Below, in pieces: positions 10,609 to 20,615 of a DNA stretch of 64,000 bases (within the stretch, counting starts at the first letter, position 1; the number at the start of each line of letters is the position of its first letter). Both the position numbers and the translations under genes were made by a program. Below the pieces are notes generated by a model. It had not been told where the DNA came from and searched no databases. It was given only the letters and a program-made list of their open reading frames with translations. The stretch is from Plutella xylostella (lineage: Eukaryota; Arthropoda; Insecta; Lepidoptera; Plutellidae): assembly GCF_932276165.1 (NCBI RefSeq), contig NC_064006.1, positions 930,001 to 994,000 of the forward strand, written 5' to 3'.

Positions 10609-11343
10609 GTATTCCGGCCAATTTGCTTTCGCATAGTTAAACTGCCTACGTTTTTGACGATGACAGGAGCCACCAAGATTAAATAATAATGGAAGGTGAT
10701 TCGATGAAAGTGCATTGATACACCCAACCTCGCTAATGGAATCGATATTAAGCGAGATGATTAGGTCAGGGTTTGTAGGTGTTGAATTAGAGCGGTAATG
10801 GACAAGAGATGAAGTGCTAGATGCATGTATTGTGTAGTCATGATCAACCATGTGGTCAAATAAAATTTTACCATGTTGATTGGTGGATCCTTCTCCGTTG
10901 AGCCAACAGTCATGATTAGCATTGAAGTCACCCATTAATAATACGTGATTTCCCAAAGCAAGCAGTAACTCAATATCTTGGGGAATCAGCTTTAAGTTTG
11001 GGGATTGGTAGATGGCCACTATGACATGTCTCTTACCCGATATGGACAACTCAATACCTACGGCTTCCATGTGCAATGTATTAGGTAAAGCAATCTGAGA
11101 GTGCGTTATATCAGATTTTATTAACAGAGCCACGCCCTGACCACGTCCACTTGTGTGCTTATCTTGGCGATAACAAGTAAAGCCTGGGAAATCTAACGCT
11201 ATATTGTCGGTCAGTCTGGTTTCACAAAGCGAAATTATGTCAACAGAAAAATCACTTACCACTAGATCCAGGAGCTCATCTCGCTTGCTACGGATGCCAT
11301 CGGCATTCCAACATAAAAACTTCAATTGGCTAAGATTAGACAT
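10609..11343 (-). CDS. Jockey-type endonuclease (ORF2, N-terminal part)
   Basis: ORF2 most likely starts at the ATG at 11343, whose codons overlap the ORF1 stop in the 8-nt string ATGTCTAA, a stop-restart arrangement. The domain is an APE-type endonuclease: LKFLCWNADGIRSKR (Asn), ISLCETRL (Glu), HVIVAIYQSPN, VLLMGDFNANHDCW (Asp) and an SSNHLPLLF block (the usual SDH, here SNH). It runs to NWPEYRGA, where foldback-element sequence begins. The RT half of the same ORF is at 3858-5785. The SDH-to-SNH change touches a residue expected to matter for cleavage. Confidence 0.82.
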
Positions 11344-12574
11344 AGTGGCCGAGTCGACTAACAACTAGTATAACTTTGTCCATCATATTGGTACAATTAA
11401 GAAACTCGTTCTTTAAGGACCTTATGGTCATTAGGATATCTAACATTTCTTTAGTCGATTCATCTGGACTGGAAGATGTCAGCATATCGTGACTGTTTGT
11501 GGGTAATGTTTGATGACTATTTGTGGGTAATGTTCGAGCCCCTGCAACTACTTCGTTCCACTTGCGGCCTTCAGCGACTTTAAGTTTAGGTTGGGCTGGA
11601 GTCGTTGTAACAGTGTATCCTTTCCTGACCTTTTCCTGTTCTTCACGTTTTGAGCGTAGTCTCTCAAGATACAATTGTCTGGTTGGGCACATTCTATAGC
11701 TAGCTGCATGGTCTTCTAAGCAGTTGCAGCAACGAACAGGCTGGCTTCGGTCCTTAATAGGGCATTCAGTAGAAGAATGTTGCTCTGTGCATTTGACACA
11801 TCGGCTTGGCATATTACAATTATTAGAGGTGTGACCAAAGCTCTGGCATCTAAAACACTGTGTTCCCATGTTCTGGCCAGACCTAAATTTTTGAATTTGA
11901 ATCACACAGTTGCAGAGGTATTTAATCTGTCGGAATTTCGTAATATCAGTGCCAGGTGATAGTTGTACAAGAAATGGTGGGCATTCAGCATTTCTGCTGG
12001 TTTTAGACACAAGTTTTGTCACAGTGGCGCCACCAAATCCTAAGTGAGCCAATTCATCAGCAATTTGTGTTTCGACGTTTGAAGGTAGTCCCCTTATTAC
12101 TACTTTAGGTCACCTTTCGTCTTTGCGAGTGTACGTGATGAAGTTAAAGTTTTCTTTTTGAAGACCATCTTTAACGCTTTGGTGTGCTTCTATGGAGTGG
12201 CAGTTGACCGAAACTTTGTTGTTACCTCTGTACTGGAGGTGAAAGTTTTTATTAAACTTGGATATGAGACTGGTGATGGTTTCGTGAGTCCATTCAGACT
12301 TTAACTGCAAGATAATAGGCGGTACATGGCCAACCTTTTTCTTAGGTCTGGAAGCTTCTTTGAACAGCGTACTCTTGGGATCCAACTCTTTGTCGACGGT
12401 CAAGTTGCCATATCTGTTTGAAGTTGTCACTTTATTGGTAACCGTCTCGTTTCTTCGCAGTGCCGTGCGCTTCACTTTCCTCCAAGGTTCAACGTCATCC
12501 TCGGCTGGTCGCTTTGTAAGACTTGAGCACGATGTCGATCTTGTTAGATATCCATCGATAGTGGACTGGGCCAT
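11336..12574 (-). pseudogene. Jockey-type ORF1 (gag-like), one in-frame TGA
   Basis: The gag-like ORF1 starts at the ATG at 12574 (MAQSTIDGYLTRSTS). A basic N-terminal half is followed by an RNA-binding-like region and three CCHC zinc knuckles: CFRCQSFGHTSNNC, CVKCTEQHSSTEC and CCNCLEDHAASYRMC. A single TGA (12112-12110) breaks the frame after TYTRKDER; the frame resumes directly with PKVVIRGLP, so apart from that stop it is continuous. The protein would bind LINE RNA to form the RNP. It ends overlapping the ORF2 ATG. The stop makes this copy defective unless read through. Confidence 0.82.
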
Positions 12575-12699
12575 TTTATCGATGGTTCGCCGATAGAACA
12601 CTTTCCCATCACTAGTATGCGTGGACAGTAGAACCGGAACGATTTGAATTACTATGGACACAACGATAATGCGTGCGCTCGCTAGGAACTCGGACGAGT

Positions 12700-13318
12700 G
12701 AAAAAGTTAAACTTTAATAATATTTATTTATTCTCTTCTCTTTTCTTTTTAATGCCTTAAAATGTAACTAAAAAAACTAATAGTACATGTGTAATAAATA
12801 TTAATAAACAGTGCATCCGCTAAGTAAGTTAAAACATTTATTGTTATTTAAGTTGTTAGGTCATGTTCATGTTATAAGTTTTTTGTAGGTGCCTAGCCTG
12901 GTAAAAACAATCATTTTGAAGTTGTGTGTCGACTCAATTTGTATTTTTTTGTGTCAACTGTATTTATATTTATTTAATAAAGAATTCTAAAAATCAATCA
13001 ATCAAATCAATATCAAGGTACGTTTATTGTTATTGTTTAGTTAATTTGTGAGATGAGAGCTTTGTAATATAGTATTTTTGTTGACTCTTGTCTGGTCATG
13101 TTCATCCTAACCAGACATTACAAAGTTGCTATACCATATCCCATTTAACGACTTCGCTGAATAACGTTCAGTCAAGACGTTGGACGTTACAGTCAACCAC
13201 TTGACGAGTTGTTCTTTAGTCATTCAACTGAGTAGCGTCATCCAATGAACGGGCTAGCGGTTCAATCAAACAGGAGATTAAACCAGATGCCTGCGACATA
13301 TACACTATAAGAACATGT
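12700..13318. other. AT-rich intergenic/intronic stretch, no gene seen
   Basis: Low-complexity AT-rich sequence with a likely LINE or SINE tail (aataaagaattc near 12980) and a small inverted pair around 13095-13125 (CTGGTCATG...CCAGAC). No exon of the aminopeptidase could be placed here. Confidence 0.5.
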
Positions 13319-13545
13319 ATTTTAGATTTTAGTACACTCTATACTGTGTCGAATATAGGAAGAACCCTGTGACAGCTGACACATCCATAAAATATAGCTA
13401 GAATCCTAAGACAGCTGTCAAATTTTGTCTGTGATTTGTCGGTTTCCAAGGGAAAAGCAACTTTGACCGGCATCAAACGGCTTATATTATTATGATTTTT
13501 CCTATATTTTACCAAGTATAGGGTCTAAGGTCACATCACAATCAT
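13319..13545. repeat. Palindromic MITE, first copy (part of a duplicated unit)
   Basis: Inverted ends of the type CTATACTGTG..AATATAGGA at the left and CCTATATTTTACC..GTATAGG at the right. A related copy lies at 13676-13865. Both precede a copy of the same aminopeptidase exon, so the MITE was probably carried along in a tandem duplication of about 357 bp. Confidence 0.5.
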
Positions 13546-13550
13546 CACAG

Positions 13551-13657
13551 TAAGTATCATCAATCGGACGCGTCCCGTGCTAGTCCTACAGCCGCATCCG
13601 CAGTTCAAGCAGGCTGAACTCGTAGTGCTGTTGGCTGCTTTAGAAGCTCTTTATGTG
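13551..13657 (+). CDS. Aminopeptidase (M17-like) exon, first one visible
   Basis: Reads RPVLVLQPHPQFKQAELVV and then LLAALEALYV, ending at donor GTAAGT (13658). This matches the linker between the N-terminal domain and the catalytic domain of metazoan W07G4.4-type putative leucyl aminopeptidases. The acceptor is taken as CACAG ending at 13550, but the residues before RPVLV (SIINRT) are not clearly conserved, so the 5' edge is uncertain. The phase at the 3' end is 0, agreeing with the next exon. The upstream ~115 residues expected for the family are not in this window. Confidence 0.7.
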
Positions 13658-13675
13658 GTAAGTCTAGGTCTTTCA

Positions 13676-13947
13676 GATTTTAGTATAGGTACTATACTAT
13701 GTAAAATATAGGAAGAACCCCATGGCAGCTGTCAAATGTTAGTCATTGTTGTTGTCATTTAAAGTTTTCAAGGGAAAAGCAACATTACCACGGAAAGGCA
13801 TCTAGTTTGTCAATCAAACGCCATAATAATTATGTTTCCTCCTATATTTTACAAAGCATACTGTGTAAGGGTCACGACCATCACAGTAAATATAAATGCA
13901 GATGCAAGCAGAGCGCGCTGCAGGCCATTGCGAGACACCTGTATGTG
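13676..13947 (+). pseudogene. Degenerate duplicate of the preceding exon and its MITE
   Basis: Repeats the MITE and the acceptor context (CATCACAGTAA), then a decayed exon copy reading KQSALQAIARHLYV, parallel to KQAELVV...EALYV of the real exon. A donor-like GTGAGC follows at 13948. The copy is 46 nt shorter than the real exon and enters in a different phase, so simple substitution for the original would shift the frame. It is probably a dead duplicate. Confidence 0.6.
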
Positions 13948-14264
13948 GTGAGCTGGTGATTAAATAATGAATTATGGAAAATAGTGCGGCAAGGCACCAC
14001 ACTATTTTCCATCATTAATCGTCTAAAAGTATACAGGGTGCAAACAGTGACGACCCTAGTAACTACAACGGAATGGATTATAGATCTGTGGCCCAACCGC
14101 TTAAAAAAAGTTGCACCCTCACGCTGGCTCTAAAATCGCATGTAGGTGTCTGTCATAATTTATATGAATTAGGGCCAACGTGCGTGTGACATTTTCTTTA
14201 GACAAAATGTCCAGACGGGCGCATTCTTAAATTTTCATTTATTCATCCCTTTTGAAATAATTGG

Positions 14265-14343
14265 GGCGTGGTGAGTCGCACGAAACATTGTCTTCTTCTT
14301 AGTGTGTAATAAAGTTATATTCTATTCTATTCTATTCTTACAG
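14265..14343 (+). repeat. LINE 3' tail with ATTCT microsatellite, forming a splice acceptor
   Basis: Ends in an AATAAA-containing stretch followed by (TTCTA)n and runs straight into ...TTCTTACAG. Similar LINE 3' ends with ATTCT tails occur near 62510-62640 and 56930-56995. The tail supplies the whole polypyrimidine tract of the exon starting at 14344. Confidence 0.6.
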
Positions 14344-14468
14344 CCCATCCAGATCCGTGAGCTGTGTCCCGACAAGCGCGTGAAACTGCGCGGCCTGGGG
14401 ATATACGGAGAAGGGGTTAAAGGGCTGGAGGTGACACTGAAGAATGCCGTGGCTCTGGAGGCGGGCAG
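14344..14468 (+). CDS. Aminopeptidase (M17-like) exon
   Basis: Encodes PIQIRELCPDKRVKLRGLGI and then YGEGVKGLEVTLKNAVALEAG plus the first two bases of Arg. The donor is AG|GTCAGT. It joins the previous exon in phase 0 and the next in phase 2. Both flanks are transposable: a LINE tail ends at the acceptor and a SINE begins about 8 bp after the donor. Confidence 0.85.
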
Positions 14469-14476
14469 GTCAGTTG

Positions 14477-14703
14477 CAATAATAATAACATGTAGGGACA
14501 TCTCACCCGTTTCATCCGTTTCCAAGCTAGGCAGAGCTATATGGGTATCGGGCAGGTGATATAATATCTGATGACTCAGATACATATGCATATGAACACC
14601 CAAGACCCGAGTACGCGTAAATATCCGCCCCAACTGCGGTTCGAACACGGGACCTACGGCATAGCAGTCAGGGTCACTAACCACTACACCATTCAGACGT
14701 CAG
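14477..14703 (-). repeat. tRNA-headed SINE (type 2), minus orientation
   Basis: The tail (AATAAT) lies at 14477-14490 beside the exon donor. The head ends near 14703 with the usual complement of the box A/B region (GGTTCGAACACGGGACC and CACTAACCACTACACCATTC). It belongs to the same family as 30151-30376 and 30501-30761. Confidence 0.7.
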
Positions 14704-15316
14704 TGCGTAACCGATAAAATGTCAATATGGCGTCCGTAGCTGCCTCTTTGCATACTACGTGTATATCCGTAGTTGGCATTGAACGGGTTAAGGAGCGTTA
14801 CTTAACTGTCAAACTATATGTGTAATGGCTCAAGTATAATAAAAAATCGTGCTACTTGATGTTGACGCAATGTACATACTTATTCAAAACTTATCTCTAA
14901 GATTAGATAATGGGAGATTTCGGCAGCAAGTGTAATTGATGCTATCCAAAGTTATATTTGCACAAACACATCATGTGCACTAAATTTTATGTTTTCAAAA
15001 CGCAAATATTTCATTTCGATTCTTTAGTATTACTTTAGGTTAAGCTTAAGAATAAATTGTAATGTTTTGTTCAGTATTCACATGATGTTGTCTATAACCC
15101 GGCGTGCAAACGGCTAAATGATTTTCGATTTTGTGTGTGTGTTTTCGAATCTCGGTGGGTTTTAATGTTGGTTAGGTCATTGTACATCTCGTTCTGATGT
15201 CTGGGAGAGATAACTTTTAGTAATAAAAATCCCAACTATTCTACTTATCCCATTTTGTTTAAAATTACAGAGGGTTAATTTATCTTATCTAAGTACTTAA
15301 TCTTTTCTCCCCACAG

Positions 15317-15510
15317 GGCTGTAGCACGCGACATAGGCGGTGGCGACCCCGAACGCATGACGCCTATAGCCGTGGCCGAATACGTCACTGCACTGTTCAA
15401 GGACACATCTGTCAGTGTCAGAGTGGTGTCAGACAGGACGGTGTTTGAGAAGGAGTACCCGCTTTATGCCGCAGTTGATAGGGCTGCTAGCGGCGTGGCC
15501 AGGCATAAGG
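15317..15510 (+). CDS. Aminopeptidase (M17-like) exon
   Basis: Begins AVARDIGGGDPERMTPIAVA after completing the Arg codon, continues YVTALFKDTSVSVRVVSD and ends AVDRAASGVARHKG. This is the start of the M17 catalytic domain (the 'ARDIGGxDPERM' stretch is the family's version of the RDLxNxPxN region). The acceptor is CCCACAG and the donor G|GTAAGA. Intron phases fit on both sides. Confidence 0.9.
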
Positions 15511-16190
15511 GTAAGAAACTTCGAAGTATATTTTGTATTTATTTATTATATCACAGTAATCCTTAAAACGAATATTTACAATATCAGCGACAGTTGTTTG
15601 TCGGCTGGTAAAAATAACATCAATTCATAGATTAAGGCTGGGTTTTTAAAAAGCGCAATTCAAATTGTCCGTATATCATAACAACAGAGGCCATATTGCG
15701 AAGTCAAACGAAGTAATATTTACGAAGTAATTTTATTCTAAAATTCAATACATTTTGAGTCCGGAAATCGTTGTCTAAACAAGGCATTTAAAAATCATCT
15801 TTTTAACAAATTATGGTAAATTAATAATTTATTTATTGCATAATTGACAAAAGTAAAATCAGATGGACTTAAGGGCCCGTACAGGGTGACGTGCCCCGCC
15901 AAATTTGGGTTTTCAATGCTCTTCACACAGCACACGCAGTGACACGCACACATGTAAGTTTGCACAGTGGGTCATAAACTTTTACTCGCTAACTTTATTG
16001 ACAATTATTTTCAAGTAGTGATTTGAGGGTAAGTATAATTTTTAATTACACTGGTAAGCACCAGGAAAGAGTAGAAATTAATAGGGGTGCCACTTTTCTC
16101 CATACTCGGAACCCGATTAGCTTTCTAAACAAATGTAGTATTTACTTACTGTTAACTAGGTAACTACAGGTATTAAAGTGTAGATACTAA

Positions 16191-16395
16191 GGGTATACTA
16201 AGCCGAAAGGGGATGACTCAACTCAAGGGGTCATTTTGAACAACTTTTGTTCTACGAGTTTTGCAAATTCGCAAAAAAAAATATTTGTTTTCCATGGTAA
16301 AAAGTGACGTGTCATCAAAGTTTCTATGAAAAAGGTTTTTTTTTGTTAATTTTTAAAACTCGTAGAACAAAAGTTCAGAATGACCCCCTGTCTCA
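16191..16395. repeat. Palindromic MITE
   Basis: Inverted ends include GGGGTCATTTTGAACAAC with TTTTGTTCTACGAGTTTT, and AAAACTCGTAGAACAAAAG with TTCAGAATGACCCCC. The outer word GGTATACTAAGCCGAAA is shared with the MITE at 21422-21671, so they are related. Confidence 0.6.
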
Positions 16396-16949
16396 CTTGT
16401 TTTTACCCGACTGCCGAAGGAGGAGGGTAATATTTTTCGATTGTATGTTTGTAAGTATATTTTTTGGTAGCAGAATAATATTTTTTCTTATTTTTAGGGT
16501 TTCGTACCTCAAAAGGAAAAAAAGCAACCGTTATAAGATCTCTTTGTTGTCCGTCTGTCTGACTGACTGTCTGTCACAGCCCTTTTTCTCAGAAACGGGT
16601 AAAGATATCAAGCTGATATTTCGCATAGATATGGGGAGTACCCCAAAAAAATATTGGGGTACTCCCTCTCCCATACAAGTAAATTGGGGCTGATATTTTT
16701 TCCGGTTATTTTGATGGTGTAGGTAGGGTATCGTTGAATTGGTCTTTTAATATAATAGGTATAAAAAAAGGTTAAAATATAATTATTTTGCTTTTACCCT
16801 TAAATTTGGGGACCACACCATAATCAAATCCTAATTAAAAATGATTTTAATAGATGGCGTGTTTTTATGTTCGGTAACTCAGAATAAGAAGTGATGATAT
16901 CTCAGAATAATAATGGTTAATGGTGCTATTCCGCTGAGCACCGAAACCG

Positions 16950-17765
16950 GTGGGACACAAGTGAAAAGTGGCGGTTCCCCTCATCTCGCATAATCTTTAT
17001 TGACCAAAACTCATTTCGCATAATTCGTATGGTCTAAACTTTTTTGGCCGAACCATCACTTTGCCAAGAATTATGTGGCATAAGGCTCGTTTCGTCTAAA
17101 ACTCTTTCGGCACAATCTTTAAACACCTAAGTTTCGTTTGCTCAAATTTATGTTCGTCTATACCTATGTATAATCTTGTTTCTCCTAATGTTATCTTAAT
17201 AAATAATATATTAAGTATGTAGTAAATGTACAAATTGTGGTATTTTTTCTCATACATCCTGAAAATCACGATATTGAATTATTAAAAAATCGAAAGTTAA
17301 CGAGCAATACAACATACATTTATAAAACACATAAGTACAATAATTATTACAAACCCCATGAGATCGAAACCTAAAGATAGGTGCGACGACGAGCAAAGCG
17401 AGGAGGAGCGTGTTAGGTGCACATGTTCATCAAAACCAAAGCGGAGCGCAGCGAAGCGGAGCGGAGCGCAGCGAAGCGGAGCGGAGCGTTTTCCAAACAG
17501 CGGAAACAATACAAGGCACCAGTTTGCGCTATAGAGAGACGCTCCGTCAAAGTTAAAGCCAAACAAATATTATTACTTTGTATAAACCTATTATTAGGCT
17601 ATTCAAGATTTGGCCATACCATTATTAGCCTAAACAAGATAATGCGAAATAACTTTTTACTAATCGAGATTTATGCCATACGATTTTCGGCGAAACGAGA
17701 CTTTGACCAAACGTTACTATGCAATACGAGATTAGGCAAATAAATCTTGGGCCAAAAAAGGTAGA
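16950..17765. mobile_element. Second foldback-type element with the same GC-rich core
   Basis: One copy of the core found four times at 9712-10318 occurs here in reverse orientation (17349-17492: GATAGGTGCGACGACGAGC, then GTGCACATGTTCATC, then AGCGGAGCGCAGCGAAGCGG). Arms on both sides (16980-17200 and 17590-17765) are again arrays of ~15-17-bp degenerate units, but with another consensus (like TCTAAACTCTTTCGGC) in opposite orientations. Terminal repeats and a target duplication are not clear. Confidence 0.5.
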
Positions 17766-17769
17766 ACCA

Positions 17770-18980
17770 AAAAGTGGTCATGAAAATGCACTAGGGTAGA
17801 CCCTGCTCCTAGAACAGGGCATGAGTTTGTGATTTGTGTGCGAGGATGGAAACTTTGAATATTTCCTTGATTTTTTTATTATTGATGCAATAACATATAG
17901 TATTTTTTCTGAGTTACCAACCGAAGTCACCCCGTGACAGGGTGACTAGATAGGTACTTCTGCAAATTACGCCATCTATCGTTGGTTTTTTTAGTAACTA
18001 CTGTCTATAGAAGAAATTCCGTCATTATCAATTTTACGTTACGAATGAATTTAGTAAACCCAGTAAACCTAACTAATCCAGAGGAAACCTAAAATATCTT
18101 TCTGTCTGTCTGAAAAACATACTTAATAGCCCAAACTCGATGCTTTTAGCTATTAACATCTTTGAAATAAAATTCAGTCACCACCTTGTTACTGCCCTCC
18201 TCAGATCCTCACGAGACCATTCCTCAACCAGTACAATGAGACTGTGTTTTTGATGAATCCTAACCTAATGTTCCTACGTATTGTCATCACTTAGATCCAT
18301 TCGCTATATTCCTGCTCCTCATCGGACCTTTACGAGACTGTAATGTCACGAGATTGCCCACTATCTAATTTAATTTAATGTATTGAATATAGTGTAAGAA
18401 TTATGCTTCCTCAATTTCAAATCAAATTATGTAGGTGTCATAAAAGTTGAAAAAGTGCAATGACAACCAATGTGCAGTGATTTTGTATCTGTACACGAAA
18501 AGATCGCGAGCTGTCAGTGCTGCCTAAACCGACGTGACCCTTCTTTGGAGGCCAGCGGCCGACTGAGTCAAACGTCGCATGTGTTTATGATTTTATAACA
18601 CAGAAAGCCGCCATAGATATTTGTATGAAGATTTGAGGGAAAAAAATTGCCCAAGTTTGTTATTAATTTACACAAAATAGGTGTGTGTTTATTTAAAACC
18701 AAGGTATTTAGCGCCTAGTCCAAGCATTTATCTTTATAATTTGATAAGAATCATATGAAAATTCTTGATAATTACGACACAGTTGTTACAATACGGGAGT
18801 GTGATTTACTGGTTTTCTGAAATTAATTTACAGTTATCCATAAGCATTTACTTAAATTCGAATGATTCAGCACCTAGCTAGACTCTTCGGCTACCTGTGT
18901 GATTTTTTTCAAGGCTGTAGAGCATCATTTACTATATAATTCTATGACAATGCCAACCCTCGATTCCCTATTGCCGACCC
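17770..18980. other. Intronic stretch without recognisable feature
   Basis: No coding or palindromic structure I could support. There are ordinary AT-rich tracts and a few GC-richer patches near 18540. Confidence 0.4.
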
Positions 18981-18984
18981 TTAA

Positions 18985-19016
18985 TACTTCAAGCATTTTC
19001 TACCAGTCAACCTACA
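18985..19016 (+). repeat. LINE 3'-UTR remnant beside a splice acceptor
   Basis: AAGCATTTTCTACCAGTCAA is nearly identical to sequences at about 25190 and 29680 that belong to LINE 3' ends. It lies 36 bp upstream of the acceptor at 19052. Confidence 0.55.
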
Positions 19017-19052
19017 ATCTACATAATAATATAACAATCTGTTTCTTTTCAG

Positions 19053-19117
19053 GTCGCATCATATTCTTGGAGTACACTCCTTCACAGTATGAAGAGACAG
19101 TGATGCTCGTAGGAAAG
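19053..19117 (+). CDS. Aminopeptidase (M17-like) exon
   Basis: Short exon: GRIIFLEYTPSQYEETVMLV then GK, with acceptor TTTTCAG and donor GTACGT. The closing Lys is, by family alignment, the first metal/substrate ligand of the M17 active site (the K of 'GKG'). Confidence 0.88.
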
Positions 19118-19805
19118 GTACGTATTATATAGTTAGTAGATATTATATGTACAGGTCTTGCAACAAACTATCCAGTTTTCTCCTGTGGGTATATATCAAA
19201 CATGCTTTTAATAATCATATCTCCTACTGGCTTACCACCGAGACATAAGCATAAACCACATAAACAGTAAACAATCCTTATGCAGCTATCATATCCATAC
19301 AAATTATGTCAGTTTTGACAGATAACTAAGAGAGAACTTCATAGAGACTACCTACGGTGTAGCCGCATCGACATAGATTCTAATAAACCTAATATACTGC
19401 ATTAATTTTTTCTCGGCACAAAAGGTAAACAAGACACACTAAGGGTGGGTTGCATCAACATCCCGGTTATCGTAATAGTTAAGGTTAAACTTAGCAATGA
19501 CAGAGTCGTTACAGTTAATATTTTACTGTAACGTGTTGCACCATCAAATCGTCGGTCATTGTTAATGTTATTAGGGTTGCTATTCGTTTGAGACATAATT
19601 ATCCCCAAAGTTATTGTGGGAAACGTTTTTATGTAGGGCAATACCAAATCTAGCTGTCGGACTGAAGCCGTCACAGAGTACATTGTAGCCGTCATTAACT
19701 AAGTCGAACTAAGCCGAACTAAGTCTGTTGTTCCTCCAAATATTGACCAAAAGATTATCATCAATAAAACCCGCGACAAAGTAGACTCTAATAAGCCTTT
19801 ATTAA

Positions 19806-20130
19806 GAGCGGTGGTAGCTCAGTCGGCGCCCGCTTCTCACGCCAGAGATGCGGGTCCGATCCCGGCGCTGACATGTACCAATGAGTTCTTTTAACATAAG
19901 TACAATGTATACCATCGCTCTTACGGTGAGGAAAACATCGTGAGGAAACCTGCATATCTAGATTTAGCACATCTAGATATGTGAACCCACCAACCCGCAG
20001 TGTACCAGCGTGGTGGAGAAATGGTCCAAGCTTTGGAAGGCAGTTTAGACCTTGGGGATATGCACAAAGGTTCCATTCGAGAGAGCCAGGTGCAGGTACT
20101 TACACCCCCAGAGAATAGAATAGAATAGAA
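19806..20130 (+). repeat. tRNA-derived SINE with (GAATA)n tail
   Basis: The head is tRNA-like with box A GGTAGCTCAGTCGG and box B GGGTCCGATCCC. The body contains AACATCGTGAGGAAACCTGC, and the tail is GAATAGAATAGAATAG. The 3' part recurs at 60286-60436. Confidence 0.75.
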
Positions 20131-20484
20131 GCCTTTATTATTAATTAATTCTTAACAAGTTGAAATAAAAACTAACGATGTAATCTATTAAAATAATTAT
20201 TTATTGACATCCTTCGATTATGCTCATCATTCCTGTTAACTGCATAGACAGGTTCCTCTTCATCAGATGATGAATCATCATAAAAAACCTAGCTGGTGGT
20301 ACAGCACAGGGTCTCTATTTTGTTTACATAATATATTATGCAGCTATGCCGTAGCCACAATAATGGGCTGCACTCTTCTTAGTTCTGTCCTTATTTTCAT
20401 TGATATATTTCTGTATTGGAGTGATTGCACAATTTCTGAAAACAAGGTTATTCAATTAAAGAGTTACGTAGATTACTTTGATAT

Positions 20485-20615
20485 TAGATTGCTGCGCTGG
20501 ACCGGCAACCGACAGGTAGCCGGTAGTGGCTGGATAAGGAAGGCCGAGGGCACAGTGTTGTTTCGCTCCTTGGAAGAGCCCATGGCTAGAAGTGGACACT
20601 TATTTGGTGGTGAAG
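20485..20615 (+). pseudogene. RTE-type LINE ORF2 C-terminal scrap
   Basis: Reads RQVAGSGWIRKAEGTVLFRS followed by LEEPMA, resembling the last residues of RTE-type LINE polymerases (compare the fragment at 29318-29560). It is short and out of context. Confidence 0.5.

Larger units (their letters stand above)
3500..12700 (-). mobile_element. Jockey-type LINE, split by two later insertions
   Basis: Read on the minus strand this is one element. ORF1 (gag-like) is 12574-11336, ORF2 endonuclease 11343 to about 10609, EN-RT linker about 9436-9370, and RT about 5785-3858. Two foreign blocks interrupt it: a foldback element (9434-10608) and a CR1-like LINE (5786-9369). The linker reads in frame across both breaks: PEYR is found on both sides of the first, and 'IDE'/'DEAVEM' on either side of the second. 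The 5' end lies near 12700; the 3' end is not sharply defined (about 3480-3650, AT-rich). The Jockey element is therefore the oldest of the three. Confidence 0.75.
15511..19052. other. Large TE-filled intron of the aminopeptidase gene
   Basis: 3.5 kb with no exon. It contains a palindromic MITE (about 16191-16395), a common lepidopteran repeat beginning TTAGGGTTTCGTACCTC (about 16490-16740), the second foldback-type element (16950-17765), an unclassified 17770-18980 stretch and a LINE 3'-end remnant 36 bp before the next acceptor. Confidence 0.7.
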
